Shown here in pieces: positions 17,913-26,435 of a stretch of 64,000 bases of DNA. The stretch lies in NCBI RefSeq assembly GCF_011682045.1, contig NZ_VVIW01000006.1, positions 270,505-334,504 of the forward strand, read 5' to 3'. How positions within the stretch are numbered: position 1 is the first letter of the stretch; each line of letters begins with the position of its first letter. The translations under genes and the position numbers were made by a program. The stretch comes from Massilia aquatica (GTDB lineage Bacteria; Pseudomonadota; Gammaproteobacteria; Burkholderiales; Burkholderiaceae_D). The notes beneath the pieces were generated by a model. It saw only the letters and a program-made list of their open reading frames with translations. It was not told the origin of the DNA and made no database searches.

Positions 17913-18021
17913 GTTAAGTGATTTTTTTCATATGTTGTTTCGCTAATACAGGGGTGGACTGGGAAATTGGCCAAGTGGTCTGGTCATCCGTGGCGAATTT
18001 GGCGTAGTTGTGAGAGGGAGG

Positions 18022-18050
18022 GGTATTACAGCGGTCTTTTTTTGGTATTA
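18022..18050 (+). promoter_or_regulatory. two GGTATTA boxes before the second GntR gene
   Basis: GGGTATTA (18022-18029) and TGGTATTA (18043-18050, followed by T) lie about 100 bases before the GntR start and match the box at the kinase promoter for nine bases (TGGTATTAT). A further TTGGTATGAC overlaps the start codon. This pattern suggests autoregulation and a shared regulon. Confidence 0.45.
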
Positions 18051-18146
18051 TCGTTATATGCAAATACGACAACTGCATGATGTGGCGGATTTGCGCCAAA
18101 GACCGGGAAAAGTGGTCCCATCCTTACAAAAGAAAGCGCCATTGGT

Positions 18147-18887
18147 ATGACATCGCTCGCCCAGATCATGCAGACGCTGGCGCAGACCAGCTCCCAGCCG
18201 CTGTACCAGCAATTGCAGCGCGCCTTGCGCGAAGCGATCGACCAGCGCCTGTTCGGCCCGGACGAAGCCTTGCCGGCCGAACGCCAGCTGGCGCTCGACC
18301 TGTCGATCTCGCGCATCACGGTGCGCAAGGCGATCGATGGGCTGGTGAGCGAGGGTTTACTGGTCAAGCGGCCCGGCTCGGGCAACTTCATCAATACCCG
18401 GATCGAGAAGAATTTCGCCAAGCTGACCTCGTTTTCGGAAGACATGCGGGCACGCGGACGCACGCCGCGCAGCGTGTGGCTCAAGCGTTCGGAGGGCACG
18501 GTGACGCCCGAAGAAGCCCTGCGCCTGCGCCTGTCGCCGGGGGCGCCGGTGTACCGCTTCAACCGGATTCGCTACGCGGACGAACTGCCGATGTGCCTGG
18601 AGTACGCGACCATCGTGGCATCGTGTTTGCCGTCGCTCGATGTGGTGGGCGTGTCGATGTACGAGGCGCTGGAAGCGGCCGGCAACCGGCCCACGCGCGC
18701 GCTGCAACGCTTATCGGCGCTACTGCTCAACGCGGAGCAGGCCAAGCTGCTGCAGTCGAAGGAAGGCGATGCGGGATTGTGCGTGGAACGGCTGGCGTTC
18801 TTGAGGGATGGCCGGGCGGTGGAGTTTTGCCGCTCGTACTTCAGGGGGGATATGTATGATTTTGTGGCGGAGTTGAGTACGGCGTAG
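18147..18887 (+). CDS. GntR/HutC-family regulator beside the TonB receptor
   Basis: A 246-aa regulator with a winged helix at about residues 18-85 (LPAERQLALDLSISRITVRK) and a UTRA domain from about 100 (KLTSFSEDMRARGRTPRSVWL). It is clearly related to the regulator at 3231: both have PLYxQL, LPxER, SRxTxRKAID and LTSFSE motifs. The start has only a weak ribosome site. It is divergent from the receptor and probably controls it together with the amino-sugar operon. Whether the two GntR proteins bind the same sites or different sugar signals cannot be told from sequence. Confidence 0.88.
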   Translation: MTSLAQIMQTLAQTSSQPLYQQLQRALREAIDQRLFGPDEALPAERQLALDLSISRITVRKAIDGLVSEGLLVKRPGSGNFINTRIEKNFAKLTSFSEDMRARGRTPRSVWLKRSEGTVTPEEALRLRLSPGAPVYRFNRIRYADELPMCLEYATIVASCLPSLDVVGVSMYEALEAAGNRPTRALQRLSALLLNAEQAKLLQSKEGDAGLCVERLAFLRDGRAVEFCRSYFRGDMYDFVAELSTA

Positions 18888-19014
18888 TTGTAACCCCGGA
18901 CATTCAACGCATAATCTGGCTCCCAAATCACTACAGATGATTTGTCGTGCGTGCTCGCACGGACCGATTCGATACAATGAAAAGCACACCTGCCGCCAGA
19001 TCTTGGAGAGGACC

Positions 19015-19203
19015 GTGACCAAGCCAGTCAACGCTGAATCGATCCAGCAAAAGCCTCAGTCAACAGAGACTGCCGGGCGAATTTTTTCTGTTTCTCTCCA
19101 AGAAATCCCACGCGTCAGCGCCGAATCGCGCGCCCGGCTGGAAGCAGCCGCCAGAAGGCCAGCGACTGCGCGGCGCAACTTTCCAACGATCATCACGGAC
19201 TAA
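19015..19203 (+). CDS. small hypothetical protein
   Basis: A 62-aa polar, basic protein with no signal peptide, membrane segment or known motif. The GTG at 19015 is preferred because GGAGAGG lies just upstream, and a TACAAT -10-like box occurs about 40 bases before it; an in-frame ATG at 18937 is possible but lacks a ribosome site. It stands between the GntR gene and the convergent SDR gene. Function unknown. Confidence 0.45.
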   Translation: MTKPVNAESIQQKPQSTETAGRIFSVSLQEIPRVSAESRARLEAAARRPATARRNFPTIITD

Positions 19204-19242
19204 GGCTGGCCGGTTTCACCCGTCGCGAAGCCATAGGATTGC

Positions 19243-20022
19243 TTAAATCGCCGTCAAGCCGCCATCAACCGCCAGCTGATGCCCGGTCACGAACGAACTC
19301 TGTTCGGAACACAGCCACATCGCCGCATTCGCAATCTCGACCGGCTCGGCGAAGCGGCCCATCGGATGCACATTGCGCAGCTTTTTCTCGCGCAGCGGTT
19401 CGCGTTCCAGCGCGCGGCCCATCATCGGGGTATTGACCACGCCCGGGCACACGCTGTTGATGCGAATCCCCTCGCGCGCATACTCGGCCGCGGCGGTCTT
19501 GGTCATGCCGACCACCGCGTGCTTGCTGGCCGCGTAGATCGGCTGCGTCGGCGCGCCCACCAGGCCGGCCACCGACGCCGTGTTCACGATCGAGCCGCTG
19601 CCCTGCTTGAGCATCTGGCGAATTTCGTACTTCATGCAAAGCCAGGTGCCTTTGACGTTGACGTTCATGATGCGGTCGAACAGCGCCTCGTCGGCGTCCG
19701 CCAGCGGCAGGTGCTCTTCTTCGATCCCCGCATTGTTGAACGCGCAATCGAGCTTGCCGTAATACGCCACCGTCTTGTCAACCAGCGCTTCGACTTCCGC
19801 CGCACGCGTCACGTTGCACTGCACGAACAGCGCCTTGCCGCCATTTTCGACGATCATCGCCGCCGTCGCATGCCCGCCGTCGACCGACGTATCGGCCACC
19901 ACCACGCAGGCGCCCGCGCGCCCGAATGCCACTGCGGCAGCGCGTCCGATGCCGCCCGCCGCGCCCGTTACGAGAACAACCTTACCCTCGAACGAGGTGT
20001 CCTTCTGCTTCTCCCTGGCCAT
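19243..20022 (-). CDS. short-chain dehydrogenase/reductase (SDR)
   Basis: A 259-aa classical SDR. It has the NAD(P) loop VTGAAGGIGRAAA near residue 15, NNAG near 92, catalytic Ser in NTASVAGL near 145, the YAASK pair near 158 and the VCPGVVNTPM loop. The ATG at 20022 is chosen because GGAG lies 10 bases upstream. Members oxidise sugars, alcohols or keto-acyl groups; the substrate cannot be read here. It follows the M16 peptidase gene on the same strand, separated by a hairpin. Confidence 0.85.
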   Translation of the reverse strand: MAREKQKDTSFEGKVVLVTGAAGGIGRAAAVAFGRAGACVVVADTSVDGGHATAAMIVENGGKALFVQCNVTRAAEVEALVDKTVAYYGKLDCAFNNAGIEEEHLPLADADEALFDRIMNVNVKGTWLCMKYEIRQMLKQGSGSIVNTASVAGLVGAPTQPIYAASKHAVVGMTKTAAAEYAREGIRINSVCPGVVNTPMMGRALEREPLREKKLRNVHPMGRFAEPVEIANAAMWLCSEQSSFVTGHQLAVDGGLTAI

Positions 20023-20047
20023 GATCCAACATCTCCGTATGTTCTGC

Positions 20048-20069
20048 GGAGGAAGCAAATGCTTCCTCC
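20048..20069. other. perfect 10-bp stem hairpin between M16 and SDR genes
   Basis: GGAGGAAGCA (20048-20057) and TGCTTCCTCC (20060-20069) are perfect inverse complements with a 2-base gap. There is no T-run on either side, so it may be a factor-independent pause, an RNA-processing site or a protein-binding palindrome rather than a full terminator. Confidence 0.5.
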
Positions 20070-20121
20070 AAGCAACAGAATACCGTAAACGTTGCTATCC
20101 CGCCAGCAAGTATTGCTCTCT

Positions 20122-22827
20122 CTACTTCCTGGGCCTGGCTTTTTCCTGGTCGCCCGCGATGACCACACTCAGCGCGGCCGGATCGATCGCCTTGCGGAAG
20201 GCGGCATTTAGTTGCTCCAATGACACAGCCGCGAGTTTTTGCTCGAAGCGCTCGCTCCATTCAAAGGTTTTGCCGAGGTATAGCAGCGCGGTCCAGCCGC
20301 TTGCAAGCACGCTGTCTTCGGCGCGGTTTTGCGCGCGCTGTTGCAGCAGGCCCGACTTGGCCGCCGCCAGTTCACCGGCGGTAAACCCCTTGCTGACGGC
20401 GCGCACCAGTTCCTCGCGCATGGCCGCATCGAGCCTGGCCAGGTTCTGCGGCGCGGCGATGGCGCTCATGGTCAGGCCGCCTGCGCGGTCAAGGTCGCCC
20501 GCGCCCAGTTGCGAGCCGCCGCCGTAGGACAGGCCGTCTTTCTGGCGGATGCGGTTCATCAGGCGCGATTCCAGGCCGCCGTCGCCGAAAATGTAATTGG
20601 CCAGCATCAGCGCCGGATAGTCCGGATCGTCGACCTGCAGGTCCAGGTTCAGGCGCGCCATGACCACGCCGTTTTCCTTGTCGGCCAGGTTGATGGTTTT
20701 CGTCAAAGGCGCCACCTTCCCATTGGTGCGCAGCACCGGCGCGTAGCTGGCGCGGCTCTGCCACTTGCCGAACAATTCGTCGACCAGCGGCGCGACCGGC
20801 GCGGCGTCGAAGTCGCCGACGATGGCCAGTTCGCCGTGCGAGGCGCCGTAAAAATCGCGGTAGTACGCCTTCACGTCTTCCAGGCGCACCGCCTTGACCT
20901 CGGCGATCTGCTCGTCGAGCGTGCGGGTGGCGCGCACGTCGCCTTTCGGATAATGGTCGAAGTGTTCGGAGAGCGTGCGCGCGGCCACCGATTGCGGCTC
21001 GCTGCGGCCCGACTCCAGGCTCACCAGCCATTGCTGGCGCAACTGCTCGAATTCGGCTTCCGGAAAGGTCGGTTCCTTGAGTACGTGGGCCATCAGGCGC
21101 AGCGCCTCGTTCAGGTTGGGGCGCGTGGTTTCGAATTCCAGCAGGCCGCCGCTGATCTTCAGTTTGTCGAAGGCGTCCGACAGCTGCTCGCGCGTGTATT
21201 TGGTGGTGCCGCGCGTGAGCATGGCGCCGGTCATGGCGGGCAACATGCCTTTGCCGAACAGGCTTTTCTCGTCGCCCCAATGCAGGTTCAGGTCGACCGA
21301 GACGGCTTCGCCACGGTTCTTTTTCGGCAGCAGCGCCAGTTTCACGCCGCCCACGCTGGCCAGGGTGGTGCGCTTCATGATGTTGGCCTGGCTCGGGTCG
21401 AAGTCTTCCGACTTCTGGCTGGCCGCTTTCGGCTTGAAGTCCTTCATCACGCTCGCCAGGGTCGGCGCAGGCGGAATCTCGGCGCGGCGCGGGGCGTCGT
21501 CCGGCAAGAAGTGACCGGTGACGCGGTTGTCGCGGCGCAGGTAGCGCCCCGCCGCTTCGGCCACTTCGGCCGGGGTCATGCTGGCGATGCGCTCGCGCCC
21601 GACGAAGAACAGGCGCCAGTCGCCCAGCGCGATCACTTCGGACAAGGCCACCCCGACCTGCTGCGGGTCGTTCAGGCTTTTTTCGATGCTGTTGGTGTAG
21701 TTGCGCCGCACGCGCTCGATCTCGGCCTCGGTGGGCGGGGTCTTGACGAAGTCTTCGACGGCCGCCGTGAGGGCCTCGCGCACCGGTTCGATCGGGTCGC
21801 CCTTCTTCACCACGGCGCCGAAATACAGCATGCCGGGCGCGTAGCCGGTTTCGGCGTAGGCGAAGACGTCGCTGGCCTTGCCGCTTTCAACCAGCAGCTT
21901 GTGCAGGCGCCCGGTGGTGGCCGCGCCCAGCACTTCGGAGGCGAAGCTCAAGGCGTCGCTGTCGTCATGCAGGGCGGCCGGCACCTTGTAGCCGACCGCG
22001 ATCATCTGCACGTCGCCCTGGCGCCGCACGGCAAAACTGCGCTCGCCGTCCTGGGTCGGTTCCACCGTCCAGAACTGCGGCAAGGCGCGCTTGGGCTTGG
22101 GGATGGCGCCGAAGCTCTTGCTGATCCAGCCCAGCGCGCGGGCCGGGTCGAATTTGCCGGCCACCAGCAGCACCGCGTTATCGGGCTGGTACCAGGTGCG
22201 GTAGAACGCTTGCAGGTTCTCGATCCTGACGTTCTCGATGTCACTGCGGTTGCCGATGGTCGAGCGGCCGTAGCTGTGCCAGTCGTAGCCAAGGCTCTGC
22301 ATGCGCTTCATCAGCACCTCGGCGGGCGAGTTCTCGCCGCTTTCGTACTCGTTGCGCACCACCGTCATTTCGGAGTCGAGGTCTTTTTTGGCGATGTAGG
22401 AATGGACCATGCGGTCCGCTTCCATCTGCAGCGCCCATTTCAGGTTGTCGTCGCCGGCCTGGAACACTTCGTAGTAATTGGTGCGGTCGAGCGCCGTGGT
22501 GCCGTTGAACTGCATGCCGCGCTGCGAGAACTGCTGCGCGATGTTGCGGTTGTTGGGGGCGCCCTTGAACATCAGGTGTTCGAGCAGGTGGGCCATGCCG
22601 GTTTCGCCGTAATTCTCGTGGCGCGAGCCGACCAGGTAAGTCACGTTGACGGTGACGGTGGGCTTGGACGAGTCGGGAAACAGCAGCACCTTGAGGCCGT
22701 TCGGCAGGCGGTATTCTGTAATGCCTTCGACGGAAGGGCCCTGCACCACGCCTTTCGGCAAAGGCAGGGCGAGCGCGGCGCCCGTAACAAGGTAGGCGGC
22801 GGCGCAGATCCAGCGAATGTGAGTCAT
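20122..22827 (-). CDS. exported M16-family zinc peptidase (two-domain)
   Basis: A 901-aa pitrilysin-family protein. The start at 22827 (MTHIRWIC) gives a clean signal peptide ending near residue 22 (GAALALP). The first M16 domain has the inverted zinc motif HLLEH (residues 80-84) and the downstream Glu in VRNEYESGEN; the second (from about residue 480) lacks an HxxEH motif and is probably a structural half, as in most family members. It is likely a periplasmic clam-shell peptidase degrading peptides or unfolded protein fragments. An upstream hairpin (22844-22867) lies in its leader. Confidence 0.9.
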   Translation of the reverse strand: MTHIRWICAAAYLVTGAALALPLPKGVVQGPSVEGITEYRLPNGLKVLLFPDSSKPTVTVNVTYLVGSRHENYGETGMAHLLEHLMFKGAPNNRNIAQQFSQRGMQFNGTTALDRTNYYEVFQAGDDNLKWALQMEADRMVHSYIAKKDLDSEMTVVRNEYESGENSPAEVLMKRMQSLGYDWHSYGRSTIGNRSDIENVRIENLQAFYRTWYQPDNAVLLVAGKFDPARALGWISKSFGAIPKPKRALPQFWTVEPTQDGERSFAVRRQGDVQMIAVGYKVPAALHDDSDALSFASEVLGAATTGRLHKLLVESGKASDVFAYAETGYAPGMLYFGAVVKKGDPIEPVREALTAAVEDFVKTPPTEAEIERVRRNYTNSIEKSLNDPQQVGVALSEVIALGDWRLFFVGRERIASMTPAEVAEAAGRYLRRDNRVTGHFLPDDAPRRAEIPPAPTLASVMKDFKPKAASQKSEDFDPSQANIMKRTTLASVGGVKLALLPKKNRGEAVSVDLNLHWGDEKSLFGKGMLPAMTGAMLTRGTTKYTREQLSDAFDKLKISGGLLEFETTRPNLNEALRLMAHVLKEPTFPEAEFEQLRQQWLVSLESGRSEPQSVAARTLSEHFDHYPKGDVRATRTLDEQIAEVKAVRLEDVKAYYRDFYGASHGELAIVGDFDAAPVAPLVDELFGKWQSRASYAPVLRTNGKVAPLTKTINLADKENGVVMARLNLDLQVDDPDYPALMLANYIFGDGGLESRLMNRIRQKDGLSYGGGSQLGAGDLDRAGGLTMSAIAAPQNLARLDAAMREELVRAVSKGFTAGELAAAKSGLLQQRAQNRAEDSVLASGWTALLYLGKTFEWSERFEQKLAAVSLEQLNAAFRKAIDPAALSVVIAGDQEKARPRK

Positions 22828-22843
22828 GAGGTCTTTTTTCAGA

Positions 22844-22867
22844 GTGGACACGGTTTGCCGTGCCCAC
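22844..22867. repeat. GTGGACACGG hairpin, copy of a dispersed element
   Basis: GTGGACACGG (22844-22853) pairs with CCGTGCCCAC (22858-22867) with one G-T pair. The core GTGGGCACGG / CCGTGCCCAC also forms the hairpin at 33346-33382, so the two are probably members of one repeat family. It lies in the 5' leader of the M16 gene. Confidence 0.5.
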
Positions 22868-22919
22868 AAGGACCCCGGCGCGAGCCATCATACCAGAGGC
22901 TGGCAGTTGCGCAGATGTG

Positions 22920-23369
22920 CTACTGGCGCGCGCGTTTCTCGTGGGATTGCTGGTGCGAGCTGATACGCGACAGCTCGCCCATTTCGTCGGCCAAAAATTC
23001 GAGCAGGTCGTCGACGCTGACGATGCCGGTCAGTCCGCCGGCGTTGTTGACCACAGGAACGCGCCGGATGCCGCGGGAACGCATGCGGTCGATCGTTTCG
23101 TAGACGTCGTCGTCTTCCGACGCGGTGAGCAGGTCGGCGCTCATGAGGTCGCCGACCAGCAGGCTGGCCGGATCGAGTCCGAGCGCAATGACGGAAACCA
23201 CGATGTCGCGGTCGGTGAGAATGCCGACCGGAATGCGTTCGTCGTTGATGTGTTCGACGACGACGAGGTCGCCAACGTGATGCTTCCGCATCAGCAAGGC
23301 TGCGGCCTGGACCGTTTCGTCGCCCTGGCAGTAAATGGTTTGGACAGTGCAGATTTCGCCTATGCGCAT
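22920..23369 (-). CDS. CBS-domain pair protein
   Basis: A 149-aa stand-alone protein with two CBS motifs (about residues 5-65 and 75-130). Each has the usual hydrophobic strand plus G-I-[LV]-[TS]-x-[DR]-[DR] segment (VGILTDRDIV; TGIVSVDDLLEF). CBS pairs bind adenosyl ligands such as AMP or NADH and regulate partner proteins. No partner domain is fused. The gene is single, between the M16 and DUF3579 genes. The physiological role is unknown. Confidence 0.88.
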   Translation of the reverse strand: MRIGEICTVQTIYCQGDETVQAAALLMRKHHVGDLVVVEHINDERIPVGILTDRDIVVSVIALGLDPASLLVGDLMSADLLTASEDDDVYETIDRMRSRGIRRVPVVNNAGGLTGIVSVDDLLEFLADEMGELSRISSHQQSHEKRARQ

Positions 23370-23491
23370 TGTTTTCTCCCGAGCGTCTGAGCGCTTGTCA
23401 TGTGCGCGCGCAGATGGGCACGCAAAAGACTTAAGCTAACGCGCTATTTCTGTCGCCAGTTTGATCTTGCTCAAAACAGCGATGATGCTTT

Positions 23492-23836
23492 TCAGATTTT
23501 AGGCTCGCCCGGTTCGGGCAGGATGCAGGCGTCGATGATCTGGAGATCATTGTCCTTGGCGAAATTGAGGACGAAGTGGTAGGCCAGCGGTTCGAGCTTC
23601 TGGAGGTCGTTGTTGACCACCACGGCCTTGACGCCGTCGAGCATGGTCGGGCGCACATAGGGCGAGAACTGGAGGTGCGCATTGCGCCCGCCCGAGCCTT
23701 CGGGGCGAAAGCAGGACATGACGCCGCACAGCCGCTCGGCCCAGTCGCTGGGGCGGAACTGCCTGCCATCGCTGGTGAGGCCAAGAATGAAAAACTCGTC
23801 GGCGAGTTTTTTCTTGCTTTCGGATAACTCGGCCAT
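23492..23836 (-). CDS. DUF3579-family protein
   Basis: A 114-aa cytoplasmic protein starting MAELSESKKKLADEFFILGLTSDG. The pattern 'GLTSDGRQFRPSDWAERLCGVMSCF' and the later MLDGVKAVVVNN match DUF3579, a small family seen mainly in Betaproteobacteria. The open frame extends upstream to 23986, but the ATG at 23836 gives the family's usual length. Function is not established. Confidence 0.75.
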   Translation of the reverse strand: MAELSESKKKLADEFFILGLTSDGRQFRPSDWAERLCGVMSCFRPEGSGGRNAHLQFSPYVRPTMLDGVKAVVVNNDLQKLEPLAYHFVLNFAKDNDLQIIDACILPEPGEPKI

Positions 23837-24013
23837 AGGGCGGGTCGTGGGAACAAGAAGATGCGTGGAGACGAAGGCGCAAGCGCCGGGCCAGTGAATC
23901 AGGTGCTGCTGTGCAACGTGAGTATTATATCTTATAGAAGAGTTGAGCTTGCAGAATGATGCAGTCTGGATGCGGGAGGCGCTCACTGATAGCGTCGTCT
24001 CCGCCCCCCCGCC

Positions 24014-24043
24014 CCGTCGTTCCCGCGAAGGCGGGAATGACGG
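24014..24043. repeat. REP-like hairpin with GAAG loop
   Basis: Arms 24014-24026 and 24031-24043 (CCGTCGTTCCCGC / GCGGGAATGACGG) pair over 13 bases with one wobble, with loop GAAG. The same architecture occurs at 31403-31482, 35820-35849 and at the window end. Confidence 0.75.
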
Positions 24044-24104
24044 TGGATAGGCGGGAAGAAGACGCTACAGCTTACGTCATCACCGCTCCCGTCCCCCTCA
24101 TCGA

Positions 24105-25082
24105 TCAGGTCGCCACTTGCCCAATATTAGCCAAACCAACCGCCCCCGACAACAGCAACAGCAGCAGCATCCATAAAAGCAACGCCCGCCACACCAATCC
24201 GACCGTGCTTTGCAGGGCCCGGGCGTTCGGCTCTTCCCCCGGCATGACTTCCACTTCGCTGTACGTGCTGTCGACGGTCGCCGCGTCCGGCGGCAAGACC
24301 TTGGAAGCATTCTCGTTCGGCGTGCCCAGGCGCACGCCCATGGCGCCGCCGCCAGCCGACAAAATGATGCCGCGCGCTTCATCGCTCCAGCGATGGGCGA
24401 AATTGCGCCATGCATAAATGGCATCTTCAAAATTGCCCACCACCGCGAACGCCACCGCCGTCAGGCGTACCGGCAGCCAGTCGATCCAGTAAAACGCGCG
24501 CGCGGCGAACTGGCCGAAGGCTTCATTGCGCATGTGATCCGGCTCGTTCCAGGCGCGCGCCAGGTATTCCGACACGCGGTACATTACCGCGCCGGCCGGC
24601 CCGATGATCAAGAACCAGAAAAACACCCCGAATACATTGCGGTGCGTGGTCACCAGCGACTTTTCAACAGCGATGCGGGCCACTTCCGATGCTTCCATGC
24701 CAACCGTGTCGATGCGCGCCCACTCGGCCAGCAGCGCGCGGGCGCCGGCTTCATCGCCCGCGCTCAGCGCGCCCTGGATCGAACTGAAATAATGGCTGTA
24801 ATGACGGAAACCCAGGGTCAGGTACACGATCAGCACGTTCCACGCAAAGGCGATGAAGACCAGCTGGTAGTTGTACAGCAGCCAGGAAATCAGGCCGGTC
24901 GGGCCAACCAGCAGCAGGATCACCAGCACCCAGCCCATGCGTCCGTTGCTGGCGTCGCCCGCGTTGAACCAGCCCTCCATGCGCATCGCAAAACTCTTGA
25001 TCTCCGCATATATCAGATTGTCTGCCCGCAGCGGCTTGAGCTGTTCGATCAGCAGCGCGCAGAGAATGGAGAGAAATGTCAT
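24105..25082 (-). CDS. CobD/CbiB-family integral membrane protein
   Basis: A 325-aa membrane protein starting MTFLSILCALLIEQLKPL, with AAAGGA upstream. It has four or more hydrophobic segments and family features such as the N-terminal ALLIEQ, the central HYSHYFSSIQ..L..GD..GAR and the EASEVARIAVEKSLVTTHRNVFGVFFWF stretch, which corresponds to the CbiB/CobD region for adenosylcobinamide synthesis. The Betaproteobacterial branch carried here often occurs without other cobalamin genes, and none is present nearby. A role like AmpE (membrane signalling) is therefore equally possible. Confidence 0.75.
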   Translation of the reverse strand: MTFLSILCALLIEQLKPLRADNLIYAEIKSFAMRMEGWFNAGDASNGRMGWVLVILLLVGPTGLISWLLYNYQLVFIAFAWNVLIVYLTLGFRHYSHYFSSIQGALSAGDEAGARALLAEWARIDTVGMEASEVARIAVEKSLVTTHRNVFGVFFWFLIIGPAGAVMYRVSEYLARAWNEPDHMRNEAFGQFAARAFYWIDWLPVRLTAVAFAVVGNFEDAIYAWRNFAHRWSDEARGIILSAGGGAMGVRLGTPNENASKVLPPDAATVDSTYSEVEVMPGEEPNARALQSTVGLVWRALLLWMLLLLLLSGAVGLANIGQVAT

Positions 25083-25198
25083 CGAACGTCCTTTTGTACT
25101 TTTTGAAATGAAGCAGCAGAGCAATTCATCAATGCCCGCTACGATAGCGCAGAGCACCGATTCAATCAAACATATTGGCGCTTCGGCCGATTTGCGCT

Positions 25199-25864
25199 TC
25201 AGGCACGCAGGAAGTGAAACAGGTTGCGCAGCATGCCGGCGGTAGCGCCCCAGATAAAGAAGCGATCATACGGCATGGCGTAGAAGCTGCGCTGTCCCGC
25301 CCCCTCGGGCAGTTCCAGCGAGAGGCGCTGGTGGTTCATGCCGTCCATCAAAAATTGCAGCGGCACTTCGAAGATTTCAGCCACTTCGTTGGCGTCGGCG
25401 GCCAGCTCGAACGGCGGCGCGATCAGGCCCACCACCGGCGTGACCCGGTATCCGGTGCCGGTAATATAGTCGGGCAAGGTGCCGATCACGTCCACATGGC
25501 GGCGCTGCAGGCCGATTTCTTCCTCGCTCTCGCGCAGGGCCGTGGCAATGGCCGAGGCGTCGTAGCTCTCGGCGCGCCCGCCCGGAAAGCTGATCTGCCC
25601 GGCGTGCGCCGACAGGTGCGCGGTGCGCACGGTCAGCAGCATGGTCAGCCCGCCCTCGCGCTGCACCAGCGGCAGCAGCACCGAGGCCGGCATCATTTCT
25701 TCGCGCGCGCCCCAGGATTCGCCCGGCGGCTCGGGCTGCCAGTCGGGAGGACTGGCGAAACGCTGGCGCAGCCAGGCCGGCGTGAGGCGCTCGGGGTCGA
25801 GCGCCGCTTCGCCACCGAGGGCTTCGACAGGCAATTTTTCTGGATCGAAAATAATCTTGGGCAA
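25199..25864 (-). CDS. Nudix hydrolase, CoA pyrophosphatase type
   Basis: A 221-aa Nudix enzyme. The Nudix box reads GGRAESYDASAIATALRESE with EEIGL after it (around residues 93-117). The preceding LLTVRTAHLSAHAGQISFPGG is the NuCoA signature seen in NudL/PCD1, which hydrolyse CoA and its thioesters. The first Glu of the general Nudix box is replaced, as is usual in this subfamily. It lies downstream of the rplS terminator, so it has its own transcript. Confidence 0.85.
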   Translation of the reverse strand: MPKIIFDPEKLPVEALGGEAALDPERLTPAWLRQRFASPPDWQPEPPGESWGAREEMMPASVLLPLVQREGGLTMLLTVRTAHLSAHAGQISFPGGRAESYDASAIATALRESEEEIGLQRRHVDVIGTLPDYITGTGYRVTPVVGLIAPPFELAADANEVAEIFEVPLQFLMDGMNHQRLSLELPEGAGQRSFYAMPYDRFFIWGATAGMLRNLFHFLRA

Positions 25865-25884
25865 AGGTATTGTCCTCTAAAACG

Positions 25885-25915
25885 AAAAAAGGCATCCGGA
25901 TAGGATGCCTTTTTT
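25885..25915. terminator. bidirectional intrinsic terminator of the rpsP-rplS operon
   Basis: GGCATCC (25891-25897) and GGATGCC (25903-25909) form a 7-bp stem flanked by A6 (25885-25890) and T6 (25910-25915), giving a U-tract in either direction. It ends the minus-strand ribosomal operon 17 bases after rplS. Confidence 0.92.
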
Positions 25916-25931
25916 GCAACGCAGATGCCGA

Positions 25932-26318
25932 TTACTTGGCAGCAGCTGGAGTTGCAGCGCGACGGTTTGGCAGTTTTTCTTTGATACGTGCCGATTTACC
26001 CGAACGCTCACGCAGGTAGTACAGCTTGGCGCGGCGAACATCACCACGACGCTTGACTTCGATCGATGCGATCAGCGGGGAATACAGCTGGAACGTACGC
26101 TCGACGCCTTCGCCGGACGAGATCTTGCGAACGATGAAGTTCGAGTTCAGGCCACGGTTACGACGGGAGATCACGACGCCTTCGTATGCCTGGGCGCGCT
26201 TGCGGGTGCCTTCGACCACGTTGACGTTGACGATAACGGTATCGCCAGGTGCGAAATCAGGAATAGTCTTGCCCAGACGGGCAATTTCTTCTTGCTCAAG
26301 TTGCTGAATCAAATTCAT
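25932..26318 (-). CDS. rplS: 50S ribosomal protein L19
   Basis: A 128-aa protein with the full L19 pattern: [12 protein letters not shown] start, FAPGDTV, the [20 protein letters not shown] block and [20 protein letters not shown]19 sits at the interface of the ribosomal subunits. The ATG at 26318 gives the normal family start; the frame extends 7 codons upstream. It is the last gene of the rpsP-rimM-trmD-rplS operon. The C-terminus has a short Ala/Pro-rich extension (AATPAAAK). Confidence 0.98.
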   Translation of the reverse strand: MNLIQQLEQEEIARLGKTIPDFAPGDTVIVNVNVVEGTRKRAQAYEGVVISRRNRGLNSNFIVRKISSGEGVERTFQLYSPLIASIEVKRRGDVRRAKLYYLRERSGKSARIKEKLPNRRAATPAAAK

Positions 26319-26435
26319 TTTTAGGACTCCGATAACCATCTTGCTGGCGCTGCATTCGCCCAGTAGAGGATGGGGTTACTGATACAGGCGAGATTGCCTG
26401 CACAGTGGTACTGCCTGGTACTAACTACAGCAGAT

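Larger units (their letters stand above)
17778..18146. other. 369-base divergent control region of receptor and regulator
   Basis: This region separates the minus-strand receptor gene from the plus-strand GntR gene. It is AT-richer than its surroundings and holds TGGTATTA-type boxes (17894-17901 minus strand, 18043-18050 plus strand, GGGTATTA at 18022-18029) and a direct repeat of CTGGTA. I find no gene in it. Confidence 0.65.

Noticed and set aside
20329..23103. Long plus-strand open frame opposite the M16 peptidase gene
   Set aside because: It overlaps a peptidase with HLLEH and a signal peptide on the other strand; composition and lack of motifs mark it as a shadow.
24105..25082. Cobalamin biosynthesis locus
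   Set aside because: Only the CobD/CbiB-like membrane protein is present; no other cobalamin gene is in the window, so a pathway assignment is not supported.
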